Under the pieces are notes generated by a model. It had not been told where the DNA came from. It was given only the letters and a program-made list of their open reading frames with translations, and ran no database searches. The position numbers and the translations under genes were made by a program. DNA of 52,894 nt. Source: Sphingobium sp. C100. Lineage in GTDB: Bacteria > Pseudomonadota > Alphaproteobacteria > Sphingomonadales > Sphingomonadaceae. The first letter of the stretch is position 1, and each line of letters opens with the position of its first letter. This document shows positions 36,163 through 44,846 of this stretch, one piece after another. The stretch is from contig NZ_AYOY01000142.1 in assembly GCF_000508185.1 (NCBI RefSeq), forward strand, positions 1-52,894, written 5' to 3'.

Positions 36163-36244
36163 CAAACACTCCATGCGATACCCCATGACAGCCGGGGCCT
36201 TGCGCGCCTGTCTGCGGTTATCGATGATGGAGCGGAAAGAAAAG

Positions 36245-36319
36245 TGGCTCCCCGAGTAGGATTCGAACCTACGGCCATTCGATTAACAGTCGAATGCTCT
36301 ACCGCTGAGCTATCGGGGA
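36245..36319 (-). tRNA. tRNA-Asn (GTT), copy 2
   Basis: 75 nt with encoded CCA and the same arms as copy 1; the T loop is TTCGAAT, the more usual sequence. Anticodon GTT. The 5' end is at 36319. Its own promoter and leader hairpin lie upstream (36324-36378). Confidence 0.97.
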
Positions 36320-36323
36320 GCAA

Positions 36324-36378
36324 CCCGGATTTTGCCGGGCAGGCCGCGCCTATAGCAGTGGCTTTCCGACAATGGCAA
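36324..36378 (-). promoter_or_regulatory. Promoter and leader hairpin of tRNA-Asn copy 2
   Basis: On the minus strand, -35 TTGCCA (36373-36378) and -10 CTATAG (36350-36355) are 17 bases apart, followed by a CCCGG / CCGGG hairpin with a 6-base loop (36324-36339) 5 bases ahead of the mature tRNA. The -35 box overlaps the start of the gap after nadK. Confidence 0.65.
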
Positions 36379-36396
36379 GCGTCAAATTACGGAAAT

Positions 36397-37173
36397 TTAC
36401 GCGATGAACTGTTCCGCTGCGATCCGGTCGTCCAGCGTATGTTCCGGATCGAAAAGCAGCGTCAGCGGCGTGGTGCGGTCGATGCGCACCTCTACCTGCG
36501 CGACGTCGCGCACTTCGCGCTGGTCGGCCACCGCGCTGACCGGGCGCTTGACCGGGTTGAGCACGGTGAAGCGGATCTGGGTCGCTTCGGGCAGGATCGC
36601 GCCGCGCCAGCGCCGTGGACGGAACGGACTGATCGGGGTCAGCGCGACCAGCGCGGAGCCGAGCGGCAGGATCGGGCCATGGGCGGACAGATTATAGGCG
36701 GTGGACCCGGCCGGGGTCGCCACCAGCACACCGTCGCACACCAGTTCGGGCAGCACGGTGCGGCCGTTGACCTGCACTTCCAGCGTGGCGGTCTGGCGCG
36801 TTTCACGCAGCAGCGAGACTTCGTTGATCGCGGGGATCGAAAATTGTTCGCCATCGACGGTATCGACCGTCATGCGCAGCGGATTGACCTTGAAGCTCTT
36901 GGCCCGGTCCAGCCGCTGTTCCAGCCCGTCGAGCCGCCATTCGTTCATCAGGAAGCCGACCGTGCCCAGGTTCATGCCGAATACGGGCATGATCCGGCGG
37001 CCTTCCAGCATCGCATGGAGCGTCTGGAGCATATAGCCGTCGCCGCCCAGCGCGACGATCATGTCGGCTTCCTCCACCGGCACGAAGTCATAGGCGGCGC
37101 GCAGCCGGTCCTCCGCCGCGCGGGCCGCCTGGGTGGGGGACGCGACCAGCGCGCGCCGCGTTTCGGTGCTCAT
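36397..37173 (-). CDS. nadK: NAD kinase
   Basis: ATP-dependent phosphorylation of NAD to NADP. 258 residues. Motifs: the catalytic GGDG in MIVALGGDGYML (about 43-46), the NE pair in AINEVSL, and the NAD-binding TPAGSTAYNLSAHGPI. The length is typical of proteobacterial NadK. Its start overlaps the end of moaA by 4 bp, so the two are co-translated. Confidence 0.95.
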   Translation of the reverse strand: MSTETRRALVASPTQAARAAEDRLRAAYDFVPVEEADMIVALGGDGYMLQTLHAMLEGRRIMPVFGMNLGTVGFLMNEWRLDGLEQRLDRAKSFKVNPLRMTVDTVDGEQFSIPAINEVSLLRETRQTATLEVQVNGRTVLPELVCDGVLVATPAGSTAYNLSAHGPILPLGSALVALTPISPFRPRRWRGAILPEATQIRFTVLNPVKRPVSAVADQREVRDVAQVEVRIDRTTPLTLLFDPEHTLDDRIAAEQFIA

Positions 37174-38180
37174 CCGCCGGTCACGCTCATATGGCGGGCG
37201 GTGGCGGCGCGCGCGCCGGCGCCGATACGGAAATCATGCGCGGCGGGCTTGAGCCGCAACGCGCGGTCGATCAGCGGTTGAACCGCGTCGATCCCGCCCT
37301 CACGCAGCGCCGCCTTGAAATCCACATGATCCTCATGCCCCAGGCACATGAAAATCTTGCCTTCGCAGGTCATGCGGATGCGGTTGCAATCGGCGCAGAA
37401 ATTATTGGTGAGGGGCGTGATGAGGCCAAGCCGCACGCGCATCCCCTCCACCGCATGATAGCGCGATGGGCCGCCGGTGCGATGGGCGATGGGGGTGAGC
37501 GCGTGATGTGCGCCGAGCGTATCGACGACCTGCGTCAATGGCAGATAATGGTCGGTCCGATCCTCGCCCGTGTCGCCCAGCGGCATGGTTTCGATGAGGC
37601 TGAGGTCGAAGCCCTGGGTGTCGCACCAGCGCAGCATCGGCAGGATTTCGTCGTCGTTGACGCCCTTGAGCGCCACCATGTTGATCTTGACGGCGAGGCC
37701 GGCGGCGCGCGCGGCGTCCAGTCCGGCCATCACCTGGTCCAGCCTGCCGCCGCGCGTCACATGGGCGAAGCGATCGGGATCGCGGCTGTCGAGGCTGACA
37801 TTGATCCGTCGGACGCCAGCGTCGAACAATCGTTCCGCATGACTATCGAGCCGGGTGGCGTTGGTGGTGAGGGTCAGTTCGTCCAGCCCGCCTCCCAGAT
37901 GACGGCCGATGCGGTGAACCAGGTCGCCGATGTCGCGGCGCACCAACGGCTCGCCGCCGGTCAGGCGAATCCTGCGAATACCGCGCGCGATGAACAGATC
38001 GGCCAGCAGTGCGATTTCCTCCAGGGTCAGCACCTGATCCTTGGGCAGGAACTGCATCCGCTCCGCCATGCAATAGCGACAGCGCAGGTCGCACCGGTCC
38101 GTCACCGAAATCCGCAAATAGCTGATCCGGCGGCCCAGACCGTCGACCAGGGGCGCGGACGAAGGGGCGGCAATGGCCAT
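37170..38180 (-). CDS. moaA: GTP 3',8-cyclase (molybdenum cofactor)
   Basis: Radical-SAM enzyme that starts molybdopterin synthesis from GTP. 336 residues from ATG 38180 (the open frame begins at 38216 but the extension is not conserved-looking). The first [4Fe-4S] site is CDLRCRYC (CxxxCxxC), followed by LTGGEPLVRRD. The second, C-terminal cluster is CADC ... C (FCADCNRIRMTCEGKIFMC). The protein ends in the functionally needed Gly-Gly (SVTGG). It is the first gene of a moaA-nadK pair; the other moa genes are not in the window. Confidence 0.96.
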   Translation of the reverse strand: MAIAAPSSAPLVDGLGRRISYLRISVTDRCDLRCRYCMAERMQFLPKDQVLTLEEIALLADLFIARGIRRIRLTGGEPLVRRDIGDLVHRIGRHLGGGLDELTLTTNATRLDSHAERLFDAGVRRINVSLDSRDPDRFAHVTRGGRLDQVMAGLDAARAAGLAVKINMVALKGVNDDEILPMLRWCDTQGFDLSLIETMPLGDTGEDRTDHYLPLTQVVDTLGAHHALTPIAHRTGGPSRYHAVEGMRVRLGLITPLTNNFCADCNRIRMTCEGKIFMCLGHEDHVDFKAALREGGIDAVQPLIDRALRLKPAAHDFRIGAGARAATARHMSVTGG

Positions 38181-38277
38181 GACCGCATAGCTAGGCGATG
38201 GTCCGGGCAGGTGCAAGCGCCCCGGTTGTTGCGGGGATGCGAACGGCTCGGTAACGCCTTGCTGCTAGGACGGTGCG

Positions 38278-40314
38278 ATGGGCGGCGTCGGGGAGACAGG
38301 TCAAGTGAGCGGGGACGCCGCATCGAACACACAGCATAGCCTGTTCATCCTGTCGCCGCGCGACCGGGACGGGCTGGCGCAAGCGGCGCAGGCGGTCGGA
38401 TGGCGGGCGATCGGCGCGCGCCGGCCCGGCGATGCGCCGCAGCGTTTCCTGCGCAGCGAGGCGCAGGTCGCTTTGATCGACCTGCGGCGGGGCGGCGATC
38501 CGGGCAAGCTGCTGGCGCCGCTCGTGCCGGCGATGGAGGCGGGCGGCGGCGCATTGGTCGCGCTGGTCGATCAGGCGGAGGAAGCGCGCGTGCCCGCGCT
38601 GCTGGATGCGGGCGCCACTCATTTCCTGCTCGCGCCCTTCAGTGCCGACGGACTGCGCGCCGTGCTGGGGTCGGCGCATCGGCTGGTCGAACGGCTGGGC
38701 GGCGGCCAGAGCCCCAGCCAGCGGGCGCAGCGTATCCGGCGCGGCGACGCGCTTTACTGGCAATTGGGCAGCGACGGCATGTTGCGCGTCAGCGAAGCGT
38801 TGGTGCGGCATCTGGCGCTGGATGCGCCGTCGATCGCGCCGGCCGCGCTGCTGCGCAGGCTGCCGCGCGCCGAACGCCATGGCGTGCTGACGGCGCTCCG
38901 GGCGATGGCGCGGGCCGGGCGGCCGGCGGCGCTGGCTCATGGCCTGCCCGACCGGCCGGGCGATCGGCTGGTCCATCATCTGCGGATCGAGGAAGGGCAT
39001 ATCGCCGCCGATGTCGAATGGCTGTCCGATCAGCATGAGCGGGAGAGCACCAGCCGCGACTATCTGACCGGATTGCGCTCGCGCCCGGCCGCGCTTGAAT
39101 GGCTGGATCGGCGGGCGGGGTTGCCGACCACGGTGCTGCTGCTGTCGATCAGCCAGTTCGAGCGGATGAATACCGCCTATGGCCAGGTGGTCGGCGACGC
39201 GCTGCTGGGTCGGATCGCGCGCCGGATCGAGCGCATGGTGGACGATGTCGCGCCCGGCGCGATGGTCGCGCGCATCGCGGGCACGGAGTTTCTGGTCGGC
39301 CTGACCGGCGAGGCTGGGGGGAGCGACCGGGCGACCTTTCTGGCACGCCAGTTGATCGGCGCGATCGGGCGTCCGTTCAGCGCAGGCGATCATCTGATCC
39401 GGCTGATCGCGCGTTGCGGCATCGCTCAGGCCAGGGCGGAGGATGACGCCACCCATTTGCTGCGGCGGGCGGGCACGGCGCTGGCCGACGCGCGGCAGGC
39501 GGGCGGCGAGGGTATTCGCATCCTGTCGGCGGAGAAGCAAAGCCGGCAGGTCGATCCCGACCGGCTGGAAACCGACCTGCGGCTGGCGCTGGACCGGGGG
39601 GAAATCGGCATCGTGTTCCAGCCGCAATATCCCGTCGATTCAGAGCGGATCAGCGGGGTCGAGGCGCTGGCCCGCTGGAACCATCCCCATTATGGGCCGC
39701 TGGGCGCGGGCATATTGTTCGCCACGGCGGAGCGATCCGATTATATGCTGCCGCTGTCGGCTCATATTCTGGCGGAAGCCTTGCGGCAGGCGGCGGCCTG
39801 GCCCCGCGCGCTGGCGCAGTTGCGCCTGTCGATCAACGTCACGGCGGCGGACATAGCCCAGCCGCGTTTCATGGCCGAATTGCTGGAGATGGTGGACCGC
39901 AGCGGTTTTCCGCGCGCACGATTGACGGTGGAGATCACCGAAAGCGGGCTGATCCGGGATATTGATGCAGCCGCCGCGCTGCTGCGGGCGCTGCGGAGCG
40001 AAGGGCTGGCGGTCGCGATCGACGATTTCGGCACCGGCTATTCCAGCCTCGCCTATCTCAAGTCCCTGCCGCTCGACTATCTCAAGATCGACAGCGGGCT
40101 GGCGCAGGATATTGCCGGGACGGCGCGCGACCGGATCATCGTGCGCGGCGTCATCCACATGGCCAAGTCGCTGGGCCTGAAGGTCATTGCGGAAGGGGTC
40201 GAAACCCAGCAGCAGCTCGACCTGCTCGCGCGCGAAGGGTGCGATTATTATCAGGGCTTTCTGCGCTCGGCCGGCATCTCGTCGGCCGATCTTATAGCGC
40301 TGGTCCTGGACTGA
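38278..40314 (+). CDS. Pseudo-receiver / degenerate GGDEF / EAL c-di-GMP protein
   Basis: 678 residues. About 21-135: receiver-like fold lacking key residues (ALIDLR aspartate present, but the Lys of KPF is replaced, giving APF). About 255-415: GGDEF domain with the signature changed to AGTEF (334-338), so cyclase activity is unlikely. About 430-670: EAL domain with EALARWNHP (462-470), VEITES, DDFGTGYSSL, LKIDSGL and EGVETQQQ all kept, so c-di-GMP phosphodiesterase activity is probable. There are no transmembrane segments, so it is cytosolic. The start could be ATG 38278 or GTG 38305. It is divergent from moaA. Confidence 0.9.
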   Translation: MGGVGETGQVSGDAASNTQHSLFILSPRDRDGLAQAAQAVGWRAIGARRPGDAPQRFLRSEAQVALIDLRRGGDPGKLLAPLVPAMEAGGGALVALVDQAEEARVPALLDAGATHFLLAPFSADGLRAVLGSAHRLVERLGGGQSPSQRAQRIRRGDALYWQLGSDGMLRVSEALVRHLALDAPSIAPAALLRRLPRAERHGVLTALRAMARAGRPAALAHGLPDRPGDRLVHHLRIEEGHIAADVEWLSDQHERESTSRDYLTGLRSRPAALEWLDRRAGLPTTVLLLSISQFERMNTAYGQVVGDALLGRIARRIERMVDDVAPGAMVARIAGTEFLVGLTGEAGGSDRATFLARQLIGAIGRPFSAGDHLIRLIARCGIAQARAEDDATHLLRRAGTALADARQAGGEGIRILSAEKQSRQVDPDRLETDLRLALDRGEIGIVFQPQYPVDSERISGVEALARWNHPHYGPLGAGILFATAERSDYMLPLSAHILAEALRQAAAWPRALAQLRLSINVTAADIAQPRFMAELLEMVDRSGFPRARLTVEITESGLIRDIDAAAALLRALRSEGLAVAIDDFGTGYSSLAYLKSLPLDYLKIDSGLAQDIAGTARDRIIVRGVIHMAKSLGLKVIAEGVETQQQLDLLAREGCDYYQGFLRSAGISSADLIALVLD

Positions 40315-40321
40315 CTCGAAG

Positions 40322-40356
40322 AAAAGGGGCGCGGGAATGATCCCGCGCCCCTTTTT
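40322..40356. terminator. Bidirectional terminator between EAL gene and metK
   Basis: Perfect stem AAGGGGCGCGGGA / TCCCGCGCCCCTT with ATGA loop, flanked by AAAA on the left and TTTTT on the right, so it can end transcripts from both convergent genes. It lies 8 bp past the EAL-gene stop. Confidence 0.93.
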
Positions 40357-40410
40357 GATCCTTGGTCGATGCGAGCAAGGACATCCGGCGTGGCCGGATC
40401 GCGAGGATGA

Positions 40411-41616
40411 TTACAGCGCGGCCTTCAGCTTATCGACCAGGTCGGTCTTCTCCCAGGGGAAGAAGTCGCCTTCGGGCTTGCGGCCGAAATGGCCATAGGC
40501 GGCGGTCGGCTGATAGATCGGCTTGTTGAGGCCCAGATGGGTGCGGATGCCGCGCGGGGTCAGGCCGCCCAGTTCCGAAATGCCCTTGATCGCGTCCTCG
40601 ATCTTGTCGTCGCCAACGGTGCCGGTGCCGTGGGTATCGACATAGAGCGACAGCGGTTCGGCGACGCCGATCGCATAGGCGATCTGGATGGTGCAGCGCT
40701 GGGCAAGGCCGGCGGCGACCACATTCTTGGCGAGATAGCGGGTGATATAGGCGGCCGAACGGTCGACCTTGGTCGGGTCCTTGCCGCTGAACGCGCCGCC
40801 GCCATGGGGCGATGCGCCGCCATAGGTGTCGACGATGATCTTGCGGCCGGTCAGGCCCGCGTCGCCGTCCGGCCCGCCGATTTCAAAGCTGCCGGTCGGA
40901 TTGATGTGATAGACGGTCTCGTCCGAAAGCAGTTCGGCCGGGATCACCTTGGCCACGACGGACTTTACATAGGCCTTGAGTTCGGCTTCCTTCTCACCCT
41001 TGTCATAGCCCTTGGCATGTTGGGTGGACACCACGATGGCGGTGCAGGCGACCGGCGTGCTGCCTTCGTAACGCAGCGTCACCTGGCTCTTGGCGTCCGG
41101 TTCCAGGAAGGGGGCGGCCTTGGAATGGCGGTCGGCCGCCATGGTTTCCAGGATCTTGTGGCTGTAATAGAGGGTCGCTGGCATCAGGTCGGGCGTGTCG
41201 TCGGCCGCATAGCCGAACATGATGCCCTGATCGCCCGCGCCTTCATCCTTGTTGCCGCTGGCATCGACGCCCTGGGCGATATGCGCCGACTGGGCGTGGA
41301 GATTATTTTCGAAGCGGAAGCTTGCCCAATGGAATCCGTCCTGCTCGTAACCGATGCGCTTCACCGTGTCGCGGACGGCGCGTTCGATTTCTTCTTCGGC
41401 GCCCGGCGCCCATTGTCCATTTTCATAGACGCCCTTGCACCGGATTTCGCCGGCGAGGACGACGAGCTGGGTCGTCGTCAGCGTTTCGCAGGCGATGCGG
41501 GCTTCGGGATCTTTGGAAAGGAACAGATCGACGATGGCGTCGGAAATCTGGTCCGCAACCTTGTCGGGGTGGCCTTCGGAGACGGACTCCGAGGTGAAGA
41601 GATAATTGCTACGCAT
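40411..41616 (-). CDS. metK: S-adenosylmethionine synthetase
   Basis: Makes SAM from methionine and ATP. 401 residues with family signatures [33 protein letters not shown] and [16 protein letters not shown]. Length and C-terminus are normal for alphaproteobacteria. GGGAG lies 5 bases before the ATG. It follows lnt by 57 bp; a palindromic site in that gap (41649-41668) is a candidate operator. Confidence 0.97.
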   Translation of the reverse strand: MRSNYLFTSESVSEGHPDKVADQISDAIVDLFLSKDPEARIACETLTTTQLVVLAGEIRCKGVYENGQWAPGAEEEIERAVRDTVKRIGYEQDGFHWASFRFENNLHAQSAHIAQGVDASGNKDEGAGDQGIMFGYAADDTPDLMPATLYYSHKILETMAADRHSKAAPFLEPDAKSQVTLRYEGSTPVACTAIVVSTQHAKGYDKGEKEAELKAYVKSVVAKVIPAELLSDETVYHINPTGSFEIGGPDGDAGLTGRKIIVDTYGGASPHGGGAFSGKDPTKVDRSAAYITRYLAKNVVAAGLAQRCTIQIAYAIGVAEPLSLYVDTHGTGTVGDDKIEDAIKGISELGGLTPRGIRTHLGLNKPIYQPTAAYGHFGRKPEGDFFPWEKTDLVDKLKAAL

Positions 41617-41648
41617 GAGACTCCCGTAAGACGCTTGGGCGAATTCCG

Positions 41649-41668
41649 ATATAAAGAAATGTTTATGT
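41649..41668. promoter_or_regulatory. Candidate operator upstream of metK
   Basis: ATATAAAGAAATGTTTATGT: the 7-bp arms (ATATAAA / TTTATGT) are inverted with one mismatch around a 6-base centre. It lies 33-52 bp before the metK ATG and overlaps a TTTATAT that could be its -10 box. A/T-rich palindromes of this kind resemble those described for ArsR-type regulators of SAM/SAH metabolism in alphaproteobacteria; the assignment is from memory and tentative. Confidence 0.4.
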
Positions 41669-41673
41669 GGCCT

Positions 41674-43221
41674 TTAGCTTTTGCTGCGACGCAAGGCAAT
41701 GGCCAGCCCAAAGAGCAGGATGATGACCATCAGCCCGGCCCAGTTGCCGATGTGGGCGAAAAGGGTGGGGGGCAATGCCGGCGGCAGGCCGCCGTCCAGA
41801 TAGCCTGCGCGGTTGAGGCCGAGCGACCGCACGACATGGCCGCGTGCGTCGATGATCGCGGACACGCCGGTCGGCGTGGCGCGGACGATGGGAACGCCTT
41901 CCTCCAGCGCGCGCAGGCGCGCTTGCGCCAGATGCTGGACCGGTCCCCAACTGCCGAACCAGGCATCGTTGGAGGGGTTGAAGATAAAGGCGGGGCGGTT
42001 GGCTGCGTCGATCACATGGCCAGAGAAGATGATCTCGTAACAGATCTGGACGCCCATCTTGATCTCGGGCCGACCAAGGCTGGCTGGCAGGGGCAGGCTT
42101 TGCGGGCCGGGACCGGGCCAGAAATCGGCGTCGCCGGGGACAAGACGGGACAGGCCGATCGGCTCCAATATGTTTCGCAGCGGCAGATATTCGCCAAAGG
42201 GCACCAGATGCGCCTTGGAATAGCGGCCGGCCGTCGTCGCCTGGGGCGTTACGATCCACACGCTGTTGTTGGCGCCGGCGAGCTTGCTCACCGGGACGCC
42301 ATTATCCTCGACCGTCTTGAAATAAACCTTGTCTGCGCCGGTCATCAATAGGTCGCCGGGACCAAGCAGCGCGGCCAGACGCGCGCGCCAGTCGGGCTCC
42401 AGGTCGAGATAGGCGGGGATCGCCGCTTCGGGCCAGAAGATGAGGCGCGGGGCGGCGTGCGGCTGGCCGGAGAGGGTCGCGAGCTTGGCGAAGTTGCGAT
42501 ATTCCGCCTCGACCGAATATTTTTCGTCCTGCCCGATATTGGGCTGGACCACGCGGACGCGCGGCGCGCCCGGTGGTGTCGGCGGCGCGGGCGACAAGAT
42601 GCCCCACAGGGCGAGCAGCAGCAGCGGCGCGATCAGGACGGCGGCGGGGCGATAGCGGCGCCGCGCGAGCAGCAGGATCGCGCCGGCCGCAAGGAGCACC
42701 AGCGCGCCCAGCCCATAGGTGCCGATGATCGTCGCCGCTATGGCGGCGCCGGTCGGGAGTAGCAGGACGCCGATCGGGTTCCAGGCAAAGCCCGTGAAGA
42801 GGGACGCGCGCAGATATTCGGCCACGACCCAGGTCGCGGCGAAGATCAGGAGGAAGGAGAGCGGATTGCCGTCGATCCGGCGGTTCAGCCACCATGCCCC
42901 CAGCGCCGCCAGGCCGGGATAGAGGGCGAGGTAGAGCGAGAGGATCAGCACCGCGCCATAGCCGAACCAGTGCGGCATGGAGTCCTGAAAGGTGAAGGCA
43001 TGGGCGATCCAGTTGAGGCCCAAGGTGAAATGGCCAACGCCAAACAGCCAGCCGCGCAGGAAAGCGGCGCGGCGGTCCGGTGCGCGTTCGATCAGGAGGA
43101 TGAGCGCGACGAGGCAGGCGAGGGCGAGCGGCCAGAGCTTGAGCGGCTCGAAGCCCGTGGCGGAGAGGAATCCCGCCAGCAGCGCCGCGATCTTGGGATG
43201 GCGGGCGAAGGCGGTCTTCAT
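41674..43221 (-). CDS. lnt: Apolipoprotein N-acyltransferase
   Basis: Adds the third acyl chain to lipoproteins in the inner membrane. 515 residues from ATG 43221, with GAGG 6 bases upstream; the open frame runs further but opposite unrelated sequence. An N-terminal bundle of about six to seven membrane helices is followed by a periplasmic nitrilase-like domain with the Glu-Lys-Cys triad: FWPEAAIP, YSKAHLVPFGEY, QICYE. A final hydrophobic helix (WAGLMVIILLFGLAIAL) ends the protein. It serves lipoproteins such as BamD and the TPR/SPOR protein. Confidence 0.95.
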   Translation of the reverse strand: MKTAFARHPKIAALLAGFLSATGFEPLKLWPLALACLVALILLIERAPDRRAAFLRGWLFGVGHFTLGLNWIAHAFTFQDSMPHWFGYGAVLILSLYLALYPGLAALGAWWLNRRIDGNPLSFLLIFAATWVVAEYLRASLFTGFAWNPIGVLLLPTGAAIAATIIGTYGLGALVLLAAGAILLLARRRYRPAAVLIAPLLLLALWGILSPAPPTPPGAPRVRVVQPNIGQDEKYSVEAEYRNFAKLATLSGQPHAAPRLIFWPEAAIPAYLDLEPDWRARLAALLGPGDLLMTGADKVYFKTVEDNGVPVSKLAGANNSVWIVTPQATTAGRYSKAHLVPFGEYLPLRNILEPIGLSRLVPGDADFWPGPGPQSLPLPASLGRPEIKMGVQICYEIIFSGHVIDAANRPAFIFNPSNDAWFGSWGPVQHLAQARLRALEEGVPIVRATPTGVSAIIDARGHVVRSLGLNRAGYLDGGLPPALPPTLFAHIGNWAGLMVIILLFGLAIALRRSKS

Positions 43222-43229
43222 CGCGTACC

Positions 43230-43865
43230 TCAGCGAATTGTCGCCATGGTGGCGCCGGAACATTTGTCGCTCTTGTGTCCGCCGCCCGATAGCATGGATG
43301 CGGCGATGAAGCCGCCCACGATCAACGCGAGGAACAATGTGGAGAGAAGGGCCAGATATTTCTCGATGAACGCCTTGATCGGCCGGCCGAACTTCCAGAA
43401 CAGGAAGCCCACGAGCATGAACTGGAAGGCGCGCGACAGGATGCTGGCCCACAGGAAGGTGAAGAGCGGCAGTCCGATGAAGCCCGCCGTGATGGTGATG
43501 AGCTTGAAGGGGATGGGCGTGGCGCCCTTGATCAGGATGATCTCCGCCCCATAGTCGCGCAGATAGCAGGCGGCGACCGGGAATTTCTGGGCCAGGCCGA
43601 GCGCGTGCAGGATCTGCTGCCCCACCGCTTCATAGAGGAAATAGCCGATAGCGTATCCCAGCAGGCCGCCCATGACCGATGCGATGGTGCAGATCAGGCC
43701 GAACCGCAGCGCGCGCTCCGGCCGGGCGAGGCACATCAGCCCCAGCAACGGGTGCGGCGGGATCGGGAAGAAGCTCGATTCCATGAAGCTGATGACGAAG
43801 AGCCAGCGTTCGGCGTGGCGGTGCGCGGCCTTGGCCAGCGTCCATTGATAGAGCCTGGTGAGCAT
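43230..43865 (-). CDS. YqaA/DedA-family (VTT-domain) membrane protein
   Basis: 211 residues with several membrane helices. The re-entrant motif FFPIPPHPLLGLM and the later GAEIILIKGATPIPFKLITITAGFIG match the SNARE-associated/VTT fold, whose relatives (DedA, TMEM41B) move lipids or carrier lipids across membranes. It stops 8 bp before the lnt start and is probably co-transcribed with it. The exact substrate is unknown. Confidence 0.85.
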   Translation of the reverse strand: MLTRLYQWTLAKAAHRHAERWLFVISFMESSFFPIPPHPLLGLMCLARPERALRFGLICTIASVMGGLLGYAIGYFLYEAVGQQILHALGLAQKFPVAACYLRDYGAEIILIKGATPIPFKLITITAGFIGLPLFTFLWASILSRAFQFMLVGFLFWKFGRPIKAFIEKYLALLSTLFLALIVGGFIAASMLSGGGHKSDKCSGATMATIR

Positions 43866-43876
43866 CGCGCGCCGAC

Positions 43877-44395
43877 CTAGCCGAGATCAGTCGCGCCCGC
43901 CAGCGCTTTTGCCAGCACGACCATCGCCAGCGGCGGATCGAGAGGGATGGGAAAGGGACGCGTTTCGGCAGTCAGCCTATAGCCCCGGCGCTGATACCAG
44001 CCGATCAGTTCGACGCGGCTGTCTATGACGGTCATTTCCATCATCGTCGCGCCGAACAGGCGGGCGGCCTGATGCTCCGCAGCGGTGACGAGGCGGCGGC
44101 CAAGGCCCGCCGCCTGCAACATGGGGTCGATGCAGAGCAGGCCCAGATAGGCGAGGCCGTTCCCGCGATCGCTGATCTGGACGCAGCCGACCGGCTCTTC
44201 ACCGGTGCAGGCGACGAGCAGCCGGTCGAGCGGGCTGGCGAGGATCGCCTCCAGCGCGGAAAGGTCGGTGCGCGGGCCGGTCAACAGATCCGATTCGAAG
44301 GTCCAGCCCTGCCGCGCGTCGTCGCCGCGATAGGCGCGCTCGATGACGGGATGGAGGGCGGGAAGGTCAGCGGGCGTGGCGAGGCGGATGTCCAT
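43877..44395 (-). CDS. GNAT-family N-acetyltransferase
   Basis: 172 residues with a single GNAT domain: MDIRLATPADLPALHPVIERAY, the acetyl-CoA-binding segment LLCIDPMLQAAGLGRRLVTAAE (Q/R-x-x-G-x-G/A type), and VELIGWYQRRGYRLT near the end. The acceptor is unknown. Starts at ATG 44395, first of an apparent GNAT-yqaA-lnt-metK run on the minus strand. Confidence 0.88.
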   Translation of the reverse strand: MDIRLATPADLPALHPVIERAYRGDDARQGWTFESDLLTGPRTDLSALEAILASPLDRLLVACTGEEPVGCVQISDRGNGLAYLGLLCIDPMLQAAGLGRRLVTAAEHQAARLFGATMMEMTVIDSRVELIGWYQRRGYRLTAETRPFPIPLDPPLAMVVLAKALAGATDLG

Positions 44396-44496
44396 GCCGC
44401 GCCCCTTAGCGGCTTGGCGATGCTTTGGGCAGAGGGAAGCGAGCGGCTTGAAGGCCGGATCGACGCTTCTAAAATGGGCGTGAGAGGAGATGCGTG

Positions 44497-44739
44497 ATGC
44501 AGAATATGGGCGAGGGCAGTTGCCCCTTTACCTTCAACACCGATCCGGCAACGTTCAAGGTCGGCGATTCGGTCAGCTATCGGGTGACCGGGGGGCTGGA
44601 GGGCATCGCCTTCGCCGGCGTGCTGATGGAAGTGCATGACGATCATGTGGTGCTGACGAGCAACCCGGAGGACGAGGCGAGCCGGATGCGCGCCACGCGG
44701 GAAAGCCGCCCGCTGGTGCGGGAGGAAGATGTATGTTGA
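44497..44739 (+). CDS. Conserved-looking 80-residue protein, unknown function
   Basis: ATG 44497 has GAGGAG 7 bases upstream; a GTG at 44494 is less well placed. The sequence (SCPFTFNTDPATFKVGDSVSYRVTGGLEGIAFAGVLMEVHDDHVVLTSNPEDEASRMRATRE) suggests a small beta-rich domain, SH3- or KOW-like, with an acidic/basic tail and terminal Cys. No signal peptide. Family not recognised. Confidence 0.65.
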   Translation: MQNMGEGSCPFTFNTDPATFKVGDSVSYRVTGGLEGIAFAGVLMEVHDDHVVLTSNPEDEASRMRATRESRPLVREEDVC

Positions 44740-44784
44740 CCGACGGCTGACGGGACCGGTTGATCGCGCGGGGGCGTGACGGCG

Positions 44785-44817
44785 TTGACTGTATCGCGCC
44801 GTCTGGGCAAGACCGGT
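44785..44817 (+). promoter_or_regulatory. Possible promoter of the TonB-like gene
   Basis: TTGACT (44785-44790), then CAAGAC 17 bases later, inside GGCGTTGAC...CCGTCT...CAAGACCGGT. The same three blocks, in order, precede rodZ at 51991-52030. If used, transcription would start near 44820 and favour the TTG start at 44847. Confidence 0.3.
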
Positions 44818-44846
44818 GTCCCTATCGTCCTGTTCGGTTCGCGCGT

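Noticed and set aside
34998-36319. Paired tRNA-Asn genes as attachment sites of a small island
   Set aside because: Both are complete with their own promoters, the only gene between is an ordinary metabolic enzyme, and there is no integrase.
41617-41673. SAM riboswitch upstream of metK
   Set aside because: The gap is only 57 bp, with no paired or pseudoknot-like structure seen; a protein operator is more consistent with the palindrome.
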